From: Actinomycetota bacterium
GTDB lineage: Bacteria > Actinomycetota > Actinomycetes > Mycobacteriales > Mycobacteriaceae
Assembly: GCA_018268465.1 (NCBI GenBank)
Contig: JAFDWN010000035.1
Coordinates: 57,098-121,097 of the forward strand
Length of the DNA stretch: 64,000 bases
Direction of reading: 5' to 3'
The position numbers and the translations under genes are program-made. The notes below the pieces were generated by a model. It did no database searches and was not told where the DNA came from. It saw only the letters and a program-made list of their open reading frames with translations. Each line of letters opens with the position of its first letter. Positions within the stretch are counted from its first letter, which is position 1. Of this stretch, positions 1-7,524 are shown one piece after another.

Positions 1-673
1 CGTAGGCGAGCATCAACATCAGCGCCGCACCCACGTGCAGCCGCAACGGGTCGAAGTCGGGTTCGACGAGGCCGCGCTTCTGCATGAGTTTGGCGATGAC
101 ACCGAGGATGCCCAGTGCGGTGGGCAGCAGCATGGCCACGGTGGCGGTGTTGGAGACGAACGCCGACAGCAGGCACGTGATCGCGCCGAAGGCGAGGATC
201 ACCCCGGTGGTGGAGCGGCCGGCCCGTTTGAGGGCGAGAATCCGGAATGCGAATCGACGCGCGACACCGTGTTTGAGCATGGCCTGGGCCAGGATGAAGG
301 CTCCGATGAAGGTGAAGATCGTCGACGAGCCGAAGGGGCCCAGGACGTCGTCGACGGGCGCCACACCGAGGAAGACGGCGACGGCGACACCCAGCAGTCC
401 GCCGATCGGGATGGGTACGGCCTCGCTGATCCACAGCGTGATCACCCCGAGCAGCACCGCGGCCAAGACGTGCTGTTCGCGGGGAATGCCGATCGGTACC
501 AGCAGGAACACCACCGTGATCAGCGGGGCCAGGAACAGGCCGACGGTGCGCCTGCCCTTTTCGAAACGTTCCTCGGCGGGGGAGAGTCGCTGTTCACCAA
601 GGCTGCGATAGGTGGCGTTGCCGAGTAGTGCCTTGTCGACGTCGGTTCGCCGGGCGGGGTTTTCGGTCGTCAT
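1..673 (-). CDS. SLC13/DASS-family anion (dicarboxylate or sulfate) transporter, N-terminal part
   Basis: Only the first 224 codons are in the window; the gene runs off the left edge. Translated from the ATG at 673, the protein has a short hydrophilic start of about 45 residues, then several hydrophobic segments. The early segments include a WISEAVPIPIGGLLG stretch, and a later SNTATVAML motif lies near residue 174. The SNT motif is the sodium/substrate site of the divalent anion:Na+ symporter family (SLC13, CitT/DASS). The expected role is uptake of dicarboxylates or related anions across the inner membrane; the substrate cannot be told from this part. A GGAG ribosome-binding site lies about 9 nt before the ATG. 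The start was found by reading the minus strand directly. Confidence 0.8.
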   Translation of the reverse strand, partial: MTTENPARRTDVDKALLGNATYRSLGEQRLSPAEERFEKGRRTVGLFLAPLITVVFLLVPIGIPREQHVLAAVLLGVITLWISEAVPIPIGGLLGVAVAVFLGVAPVDDVLGPFGSSTIFTFIGAFILAQAMLKHGVARRFAFRILALKRAGRSTTGVILAFGAITCLLSAFVSNTATVAMLLPTALGILGVIAKLMQKRGLVEPDFDPLRLHVGAALMLMLAY

Positions 674-820
674 GGCGTGCTCCGGGGGCAGGCGCGGCCG
701 CTGCGCGCATGTGTCCTACATCACAGCACCGGTATGCCCGCCAATACCCGCGCCGTAAACCTCGACCGTGAGGGCGGCGTCACGATGGCGTTCGCCCGCC
801 CTCAGTGACATGGTTGAGCC

Positions 821-1249
821 ATGAGTACGCCGAATGATGCCATCGACGGGATCGACGACGACTACGACGGTTACGACGAGGAGGACCGCGTCGAGGACCA
901 GATCCCGCAGGAGGACAGCCTGCTCGACCGCGGCGTCGACGATCTGCTCGACGAGGGTTACTCCCCGCCCGACCGCCCCTACGCGCGTGATCGCTACGAC
1001 GAACACGAGACGCTGGACGAACTGCTCGCCGCGGAGGAGCCCGACATCTCGCTCGACGACCCCGACGACCCGGAGTCCGAATTCCCCGAGGACGCCGAGA
1101 TCGGTCGCAGGCGCGCGGGACGACTGGTGGCCGCCGGCGGCGATCTCACCGACAACGAGGACGAACTGCTGGCGTGGGATGTCGGCATCGACGGCGGCGC
1201 GGCGTCGGCCGAGGAGGCCGCGATCCACGTCATCGACGACGACGAGTGA
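821..1249 (+). CDS. DUF5709-type very acidic protein
   Basis: A 142-aa protein, extremely rich in Asp and Glu, with no membrane segment or signal peptide. The layout (acidic N-terminus, a SLLDRGVDDLLDEGYSPPDRP-like middle, GRRRAGRLVA, acidic tail) matches the DUF5709 family found in mycobacteria and other actinomycetes; I know of no function. The ATG lies 6 nt after CATGGT, close to a TANNNT -10 box, so the message could be leaderless. It stands alone between a leftward transporter and a convergent DUF5996 gene. Confidence 0.75.
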   Translation: MSTPNDAIDGIDDDYDGYDEEDRVEDQIPQEDSLLDRGVDDLLDEGYSPPDRPYARDRYDEHETLDELLAAEEPDISLDDPDDPESEFPEDAEIGRRRAGRLVAAGGDLTDNEDELLAWDVGIDGGAASAEEAAIHVIDDDE

Positions 1250-1256
1250 ATCGCAG

Positions 1257-2174
1257 CTACCGTTCCAGCGCGGCCCGATCCCAGCCGGCGCGGTCCGCGG
1301 CGATCTCGTAGGTGCTCTGCAGGAACTCCAGCAGGACGGCGTCGGGATCGTCCGCGGTGCGCACCGCGGTGTAGGGCAGGACGAATTCGCCCAGCCCGGT
1401 ATCGAAGGATGCCGCAGCCGGTGACACGGCCGCCTCCCGGTACCCGTCCGGTTCGGGATAGGCGTAGGAATAGAAAATGCCCTCACCGTCGGGGCCGGGC
1501 CAGTAACCGGCGCTGCTGACCTCGTGTGAGTATGCCTCCCACATCACGTGCGGACCGCAATTGGGCGCGCCGCCAGGATGTTTGGGCGCCCCTCGGCCGG
1601 AAAACCTGGTCACCGCCAGGTCCAGTGCGCCCCAGAAGAAGTGCACGGGGCTGACCTTGCCGAGGAAGCGTGAGCGGAAGACTTCGAAGACCCGGTTGAT
1701 CTGCACCATCGCCAGCCAGAACCGGTGCACCGCCTCGGGGTCGTAGGCGGCGTGCTGATCATCGGTGTTGAACGGGATCGCACCGGGTATCTCCACGGGC
1801 ATCGTCCAGATCTCCGTCGACAGTCCGAGCGCGTCGAGTGTGCCCATGAACTCGCAGTAGAAATCGGCGACGGGCCTTGCGGACATCGCCATCGACACCC
1901 GGTCGCCGGCCGTGGTGGTGACCACCAGCTGATGGTCGATGAAGTCGAAATCGATCTGGAACCCGTTTTGAAAACCCTTGCCGGCGTGTGGGATAAGTCC
2001 CGTCGTCAGCCCCCTGGCCGACAGGTAGAGCACCACATTCCACCAGTGACTCATCAGCGGGGTGTTCTCCATCCGGACCTTGCCGACGATCTGGGTCATC
2101 AACTGCAGTGTGTCGCGGGTGTCGGCCCATTCGGCCACCGGCAATTCGGGCCATGCCGAAACGGATTCAGGCAT
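1257..2174 (-). CDS. DUF5996 family protein
   Basis: A 305-aa soluble protein. The sequence (WPELPVAEWADTRDTLQLMTQIVGKVR, then MSHWWNVVLYLSARGLTTG, later FFWGALDLAVTRFSGR and PHVMWEAYSHEVSSAGYWPG) is typical of DUF5996, a family of unknown function with conserved Trp, His and Asp residues that could form an active site. The ATG at 2174 overlaps the stop of the sulfatase gene upstream by 8 nt, so the two are probably translationally coupled. A longer reading frame extends upstream, but that part lies inside the sulfatase gene and is not likely to be translated. Confidence 0.8.
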   Translation of the reverse strand: MPESVSAWPELPVAEWADTRDTLQLMTQIVGKVRMENTPLMSHWWNVVLYLSARGLTTGLIPHAGKGFQNGFQIDFDFIDHQLVVTTTAGDRVSMAMSARPVADFYCEFMGTLDALGLSTEIWTMPVEIPGAIPFNTDDQHAAYDPEAVHRFWLAMVQINRVFEVFRSRFLGKVSPVHFFWGALDLAVTRFSGRGAPKHPGGAPNCGPHVMWEAYSHEVSSAGYWPGPDGEGIFYSYAYPEPDGYREAAVSPAAASFDTGLGEFVLPYTAVRTADDPDAVLLEFLQSTYEIAADRAGWDRAALER

Positions 2175-3966
2175 CGTGTGCACTCCTCGTGGTGAGACGG
2201 TCGCGCCAGGTCCGGCGCCGGGTTTGCGGCGTGGGTCCCCGTCGGGAGACATACGGCCACGGGTTGTTCCGCTCGGGTACGGCGGCGGCGCGCACCTGTT
2301 TGAGCAGGGTGCGCAGCTGCCGCCGGAGTTCTGGCAGGCCGGGATCGGACCACCGGTTGACGGATTCGGCCGGATCGTCGGTGAGATCGTAGAGCTCCCA
2401 CTGGTCGTCCAGCGGGTCCGTGCGATACGTCTCGCCGCGGCCGCTGGCGGCAAGGTGGCGGACCCCCGGCTCGGTCCAGGTGGACGGATCGTCGAAGGTG
2501 CGCACCAGCTTCCACAGATGGCCGGCGTCGCCGGCGCGCACCACCAGACCTTCGAAGTTGGATGCGGTGTTAGCGGGCACTCGGATGCGTAGCAGCGCAG
2601 GTGGATTCACGGTCCTGTGCAGTCTGCGCGCCAGGCCCGAGGCGCCGCTGTCGCCTTCGAGTACGTTGTCGCGCGTCATCAGGTACACCGCGCGATCCTC
2701 GTCGGGCTCGGCTCCGTCGACGACCGGCATCAGATTGCGCCCGGGCAGGTCGTGGACCTCCGAGAAGGTCTCGGCCAGCCGCGCCGCCGCCGCGGCGACG
2801 TCCACCCCCGCCGCACCCAGGACGGTCGGCACCAGATCGACGTGCGACGTCGGCGCCGTGACCGTCGTGCCGGTCGTCGCGCGTGACCCGACACGCGCGA
2901 TGACGAACGGGACCCTGGTCGCCTCGTCGTAGAGGTTGAACCACTTCTGATGCAAGCCGCCGTGCGCACCGAGCAGATCGCCGTGATCGGCGGTGCGGAT
3001 CAGGACCGCGTCGCCGGTGCCGTTCTCGGTCACCGCCCGGCGCACCCGGTCGATCGGCGCGTCGACCTCGGCGTGCAGCCGGTAGTACAGATCGCGGTAG
3101 CGCTGCGCGTTGCGGCGATAGGTGCGGCTGATGGCGGCCGCGGGGCCGTAACCCGAGTAGTAGGCCGCACGGAACGCGCTCTGCGCCGCCGGCTTTGCCG
3201 ACAGGTCCTCCTCGGCGGTGGGGGCTGCCGGCACATGGGGCGGATCCAGCGGTGAGGGTGCGACGGGCCCGCGCCGCACCCACGCCGGGAACAACACGAT
3301 GTCGTGCGGATTGACGAAACTGGCCACCAGGAGGAACGGGCGCAAAGCGGCGGGGTCGCCGGCGCGACGGCGGATGTACCGGTCGGTCAGCCAGGCGACC
3401 ACCCGGTCAGCGATCAGCGGATCGCGGCGGATCCCCGCGTTGGCCAGCGCGGCACCGTGCGGTTCGGGTCCGACCCAGCCCGAGAAGCCGTACGGGGCAA
3501 GCGGATCGGCGTCGAGATAGCGGCGCACCGCGGCGGGGTCGACGACGCCTTCGTCGTCGTTGGTCGCCAGCACCCGGCCGGTCGCCGGGTCGGTCAGGTC
3601 GGCGTGGGAGATATGCCATTTGCCGTCGTAGTGGGTGTCGTAGCCCGCGGCGCGCAGCCAGTTGCCCAGCGTCGGTACCTCATCGGCGCGCAGCCAGCGC
3701 ATCCGGGAATCGTCGTACGCCTTGCCGATGCCGTCGGTCTGGGTGACACCGTGCAGGTCGGGGTAGTGACCGGTGAACATCGTCGGCCGGCTCGGCACGC
3801 AGGCCAGCGAGCCGGTGTAGTGCCTGCCGAAGCTGACACCGTGTTGGTCGAACCATCGGCGGCCGCTCAGAGTCCTTGTACGCCAGTCCAGTACGGCGTC
3901 GGATTCGTACGGCGGCACCGCGCGCTCCTCGTCGGTCATCAGGATGACGATGTCGGGTCGGGCCAC
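2167..3966 (-). CDS. Type I sulfatase (arylsulfatase family)
   Basis: A 599-aa alkaline-phosphatase-superfamily sulfatase. It opens with PDIVILMTDEERA, the first metal-site Asp pair. The formylglycine signature C-V-P-S-R begins at Cys56, which a formylglycine-generating enzyme would oxidise. Further family motifs are GKWHISHADL and ADHGDLLGAHGGLHQK. There is no obvious signal peptide, so it may act in the cytoplasm or on an imported or biosynthetic sulfate ester. The start is GTG at 3966. It lies 18 nt downstream of an acyltransferase-3 gene and overlaps DUF5996, forming a leftward three-gene operon. The substrate is unknown; a sulfated glycan or lipid is an inference from the acyltransferase neighbour. 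Confidence 0.88.
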   Translation of the reverse strand: MARPDIVILMTDEERAVPPYESDAVLDWRTRTLSGRRWFDQHGVSFGRHYTGSLACVPSRPTMFTGHYPDLHGVTQTDGIGKAYDDSRMRWLRADEVPTLGNWLRAAGYDTHYDGKWHISHADLTDPATGRVLATNDDEGVVDPAAVRRYLDADPLAPYGFSGWVGPEPHGAALANAGIRRDPLIADRVVAWLTDRYIRRRAGDPAALRPFLLVASFVNPHDIVLFPAWVRRGPVAPSPLDPPHVPAAPTAEEDLSAKPAAQSAFRAAYYSGYGPAAAISRTYRRNAQRYRDLYYRLHAEVDAPIDRVRRAVTENGTGDAVLIRTADHGDLLGAHGGLHQKWFNLYDEATRVPFVIARVGSRATTGTTVTAPTSHVDLVPTVLGAAGVDVAAAAARLAETFSEVHDLPGRNLMPVVDGAEPDEDRAVYLMTRDNVLEGDSGASGLARRLHRTVNPPALLRIRVPANTASNFEGLVVRAGDAGHLWKLVRTFDDPSTWTEPGVRHLAASGRGETYRTDPLDDQWELYDLTDDPAESVNRWSDPGLPELRRQLRTLLKQVRAAAVPERNNPWPYVSRRGPTPQTRRRTWRDRLTTRSAHDA

Positions 3967-3984
3967 GACATCAATACAACACGA

Positions 3985-5193
3985 TCACCGGCCGTCGCGT
4001 CGGGTACTTCCTGCGACCGGCGCCGGGCGGTGTGTCACCCGCCGCAGCAGCACCGCGAGCGGGATGGTCAACGCCAGCGTCGTGGTGAACAGACCCGAAA
4101 GCGACCCGGTGAACAGCGGCCATCGCAGCACCAGACCCATCGCGACGGCCATCAGCGTGACGTGGAGCAGGAACACCTCGTAGGAGATCTCACCCAGCCA
4201 CACGAGTCCTCTGCTGCCAAGCAGGCGTGAGTACCAGCCGCGGTCGCCCAGCACCAGGGGGGCGACCACGAGCGTGGCGATGGCGGCGTAGAAGAACGTC
4301 TTGCTCAGCGGCACCGTCAGCGCCACGGGAGCGAAGCTCACGTCACCGGCGACCGGGGTCGACACGACGAGGTAGGCGAGCACGGCAAGCGGGAGCGCCA
4401 CCGTCGCGCGGCACCGCACCCCGATGGCCTGCAGGACCGCCAGCGCCATCCCGCCGGCGAAGTGCACCAGGTGGGCGGGCAGCCACGTCCCGGCCGAGTT
4501 GGGCAGCCACTCGGTGCTGTGTGTCACGATCAGCCATATCGCGGTGACCGCGGCCAGGGCGCCCAGCCCGCACAGCAGTAACGCGGGCCGCCAGCGCCGT
4601 CGGCACAGCACCACCAGCAGCAGGAAGGCCAGCGCGGGCAGCGCGGCATAGAACGCCACCTCCACAGCCAGGCTCCACATCTGCGTCAGGCCCTGATGCG
4701 CGAAGGTCAGCAGGTAGTTGTCGGTGTAGATCTGCGTCAGCGTGAGATGGCGGAACAAACCCATCCACGTCTGACCGGGGTTCGGACCGGCGGTGTAGAA
4801 GTGGAATACGAGATAGGCCAGGAACACCGTCGCGGTGTAGGCCGGTAGCACGCGCCGGATTCGGCGCCGCGCGTAGGGGCCGACCCGGGGTGGCGCCGAT
4901 CCGGTGGCTGCCGCCCGCACCCACGGCGCGAAGAGCAGGAATCCGGACAGGGCGAAGAAGATCGGTACGCCGACCTCCAGGCGTGCGTACATGAGCCCGA
5001 GATAGCCGTGGGTCAGTTTGCCTGTCCCGAATGCCGAGTGGGTGGCGACGACCATGAGTACCGCCACCCCGCGCAGTCCCGTCAGCGCCGCGACGCGGTC
5101 GGCGGTCGACGTGTCGGGCGCCCCGCCGCTCCCGGCGCCGCTGTCGCCGCCGGCGCGGCCCGCGGGCACCTGCGTCGACGGGCTGGCTAACAC
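3985..5193 (-). CDS. Acyltransferase 3 family membrane protein (OafA/YrhL-like)
   Basis: A 402-aa integral membrane protein with about ten hydrophobic segments. It starts with the family signature LTGLRGVAVLMVVATHSAF, containing the conserved His, followed by GVPIFFALSGFLLFAPW and the R-R-I-R-R-VLPAY loop. Such enzymes move acyl groups onto sugars of surface glycans, glycolipids or antibiotics. It is the first gene of a leftward operon with the sulfatase and DUF5996 genes. The start chosen is GTG at 5193; the first 30 residues are Pro/Gly/Ala rich and may be partly untranslated. C-terminal Arg-rich tail. Confidence 0.85.
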   Translation of the reverse strand: MLASPSTQVPAGRAGGDSGAGSGGAPDTSTADRVAALTGLRGVAVLMVVATHSAFGTGKLTHGYLGLMYARLEVGVPIFFALSGFLLFAPWVRAAATGSAPPRVGPYARRRIRRVLPAYTATVFLAYLVFHFYTAGPNPGQTWMGLFRHLTLTQIYTDNYLLTFAHQGLTQMWSLAVEVAFYAALPALAFLLLVVLCRRRWRPALLLCGLGALAAVTAIWLIVTHSTEWLPNSAGTWLPAHLVHFAGGMALAVLQAIGVRCRATVALPLAVLAYLVVSTPVAGDVSFAPVALTVPLSKTFFYAAIATLVVAPLVLGDRGWYSRLLGSRGLVWLGEISYEVFLLHVTLMAVAMGLVLRWPLFTGSLSGLFTTTLALTIPLAVLLRRVTHRPAPVAGSTRRDGR

Positions 5194-5229
5194 CGCACTG
5201 ATTGTAGCCAGCCGTTGGATAGCTATGCT
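5183..5229. promoter_or_regulatory. Divergent promoter region with 7-bp inverted repeat
   Basis: Between the leftward acyltransferase gene and the rightward DUF1345 gene. CTGGCTA (5183-5189) and TAGCCAG (5205-5211) form a perfect inverted repeat with a 15-nt spacer across the acyltransferase start. On the plus strand TTGTAG (5202-5207) and TATGCT (5224-5229) are 16 nt apart and look like -35/-10 boxes. No regulator gene lies next to it. Confidence 0.35.
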
Positions 5230-5348
5230 AATTACCAGCCCGGCCGCCGGGTGCCGTGGCGGCCCGCCGGGCGGGATGGCGACGGGCCTTCGCGTCGGGC
5301 TTTCGCGTCGGCACGGCGTGCGGGGACGTGCGCTGGTTCACTGGATGG

Positions 5349-6011
5349 GTGGAGCAGCCGCCGGAGACAGTGGGGCGCCGACTGCCGCTGTGGCAAGGTC
5401 CGGCGGTCCGCGTCGCCGGCGGCGCGGTCGTGGGTCTGGCCGCCACCGCCGCCGCCGCGCGCCATCACTTCGGGTTGTTCTCGCTGCTGGTCGGCTGGGA
5501 CGTGCTGGCGCTCACCTTCATGGTGTGGACATGGGTGATCGTCTGGCGGTTCGATCCCGGCCAGACCGCATCCCACGCCGAGTACGAGGAGCCCGGTCGC
5601 AAGACCGTGTTCGCGCTGATCCTCGGCGGTGCGCTGGCCAGCCTGGTCGGAGTCGGACTGCTGCTGGCCAATTCGCGGCCCGACAAGCTCGAACACGTGG
5701 TGCCCTGGGTCGCGGTGTGCAGTGTGCTGGTGTCCTGGTTCGCCGTCCACACCCTCTACGCACTCACCTACGCCAAGATCTACTTCAAGGAAAAGCCCGT
5801 CGGCGGAATCGATTTCAACTCCGACGAGGACCCCCGCTACAGCGACTTCCTGTATGTCGCGTACGCGGTCGGGATGAGCTTCGCGATCTCCGACACCAAC
5901 CTCACCTCCTCGACGATGCGCCGCGCCGCGCTCGGCCACGGTCTGCTGTCCTACCTCTTCGGTTCGGTCATCGTCGCGACGGTCGTCAACCTCATCGCAG
6001 GCGGGCTGTGA
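5349..6011 (+). CDS. DUF1345 family membrane protein
   Basis: A 220-aa protein with about five hydrophobic helices, ending in a short hydrophobic tail. The stretches [17 protein letters not shown] and [13 protein letters not shown], and then [20 protein letters not shown] and [12 protein letters not shown], are characteristic of DUF1345, a small inner-membrane family of unknown function. I place the start at GTG 5349. The frame is open from an upstream start at 5256, but that part is basic, poorly conserved in style and contains an imperfect 13-nt tandem repeat. Confidence 0.8.
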   Translation: MEQPPETVGRRLPLWQGPAVRVAGGAVVGLAATAAAARHHFGLFSLLVGWDVLALTFMVWTWVIVWRFDPGQTASHAEYEEPGRKTVFALILGGALASLVGVGLLLANSRPDKLEHVVPWVAVCSVLVSWFAVHTLYALTYAKIYFKEKPVGGIDFNSDEDPRYSDFLYVAYAVGMSFAISDTNLTSSTMRRAALGHGLLSYLFGSVIVATVVNLIAGGL

Positions 6012-6138
6012 TTCCGGACGCATCCTTTCGCTGAGCGGAACGGCGCCCTTGGCGCGCCGTGCGACGCCTCCGTACGTTCGGTGGCTTGCGCACCTGTCGA
6101 TCCGGTGTGCCGGCGTGGGATGCGGGAACGGGGGCCAG

Positions 6139-7428
6139 GTGAGCGGACGGACACCGATGCGGGCCTACACGGTCTGGGGTGTCGGCGTGTTCGCCTTCGT
6201 GATCATGGTCATGCAGCGGACCACGCTGGGTGTTTCCGGACTGGACGCCACCCAGCGTTTCGCCGTGACACCGACGTCGCTGTCGCTTTTCGCGTTCGTC
6301 CAGGTACTCGCCTACGTACTGGTGCAGATCCCGGCGGGTGTGCTCGTCGACCGCTTCGGGTCGCGGGCCATGGCCGTCCTCAGCTGTCTGATCGCCGCCT
6401 GCGGCCAATTGCTGATCGCCGTCAGCAGCCAGCTGGCGACCGCGATCGGCGCGCGCGTCGTCGTCGGTGTCGGTGACGCGCTCATCCTGATGGCCGTCCT
6501 CGCGCTGATCCCGCGCTGGTTCGCGCCGCGGCTCGTCCCCGTCATCACGCAGCTGACCGTGATCATCGGACAGCTCGGCCAGATTCTCTCGGCGATTCCG
6601 TTCCTGTCGCTGCTGCACGCCAGTGGATGGACCGTTGCGTTCGCATCGGCGGCGGCACTGAGCGTGCTGGCCGCCCTGGTGGTGTGGGCCGCAGTGCGAA
6701 ACGCCGCCCCGGGCGCGGCTGCGGAAAACCCGGCGGCCGTCCCGCTGCGCGCGATGGCGGGACAAGTGCGCGTGGTGTGGCGGCGGCCGGGTACGAAACT
6801 CGGGTTCTGCGCGCATACCGCGACACAGTTCCCGGTCATGGTGTTCTGCCTGTTGTGGGGCTATCCGTACCTGGTCAGCGCCCAGGGCGTGGGGCCCGCT
6901 GTGGCCAGCGGGATGCTGACCGTGCTGGTGCTGTGTTCGGCGGTGGTGGCACCCGTGATGGGCATCCTGGCGGCCCGGTACCCGGGCCGGCGCACCTGGC
7001 TGCTGGTGGGCTCCGCGCTGGCCACCATCACGGTGTGGACGGTGCTCGTCGCCCTGCCCGAACCGGCGCCCGTGTGGCTGCTGTACGTCCTGATCGGCGT
7101 GCTGTCGCTGGGCAGTCCCGCGTCGGTGGTGGCGCTCGATATCGCCCGCACCGCCAATCCCAGCGCGAACGTCGCCGCCGCGCAGAGCATCGTCAACGTC
7201 GGCGGCTTCACCGCCACCCTGGTCGTGCTGGTGACCATGGGACTGGTGCTGGACCACTTCGGCGGTTTCACGCTGGACGCGTTCCGCATCGCATGGCTTG
7301 CGCAGTACCCGTTCTGGGTGTTCGGCCTCGTCGGCATGGCCGTGTACGGCCGCAGGGTGCGGCGCATCCGTGCGGCACCGCCGGAGACGGTGCCGTCGGC
7401 CGAGTGTTCCACCGCGGCTCGCGGCTGA
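6139..7428 (+). CDS. MFS transporter (paralogue of the one at 37686-39023)
   Basis: A major facilitator with 12 predicted helices, about 430 aa. After a short N-terminus come RTTLGVSGLDA in helix 1, then LVDRFGSRA, which is the MFS motif A loop, and GARVVVGVGDALI. TQLTVIIGQLGQILSAIPFL follows. The substrate is unknown; the family includes anion:cation and metabolite transporters. A second MFS gene in this window (minus strand, 37.7 kb) shares these same stretches almost word for word, so the two are paralogues. The start could be GTG 6139, after a GGGGG site, or ATG 6157; the frame is open from 6049. Confidence 0.82.
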   Translation: MSGRTPMRAYTVWGVGVFAFVIMVMQRTTLGVSGLDATQRFAVTPTSLSLFAFVQVLAYVLVQIPAGVLVDRFGSRAMAVLSCLIAACGQLLIAVSSQLATAIGARVVVGVGDALILMAVLALIPRWFAPRLVPVITQLTVIIGQLGQILSAIPFLSLLHASGWTVAFASAAALSVLAALVVWAAVRNAAPGAAAENPAAVPLRAMAGQVRVVWRRPGTKLGFCAHTATQFPVMVFCLLWGYPYLVSAQGVGPAVASGMLTVLVLCSAVVAPVMGILAARYPGRRTWLLVGSALATITVWTVLVALPEPAPVWLLYVLIGVLSLGSPASVVALDIARTANPSANVAAAQSIVNVGGFTATLVVLVTMGLVLDHFGGFTLDAFRIAWLAQYPFWVFGLVGMAVYGRRVRRIRAAPPETVPSAECSTAARG

Positions 7429-7524
7429 CACCCACCCGCCGCACCCGGCCGCACGGGTTTACGACTGCCGCCACGGGGCAACACTCAAGCGCCCGTCAAT
7501 TTCTGGGGGCGGAGGCGAGGCGCA

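Noticed and set aside
35-628. Plus-strand frame at the left edge
   Set aside because: It is the antisense of the anion transporter, whose SNT motif and helices read well on the minus strand.
5992-7431. 479-codon minus-strand frame opposite the MFS gene
   Set aside because: Composition is that of an antisense shadow (Arg, His, Gln, Gly rich) and the plus strand holds a clear 12-helix transporter.
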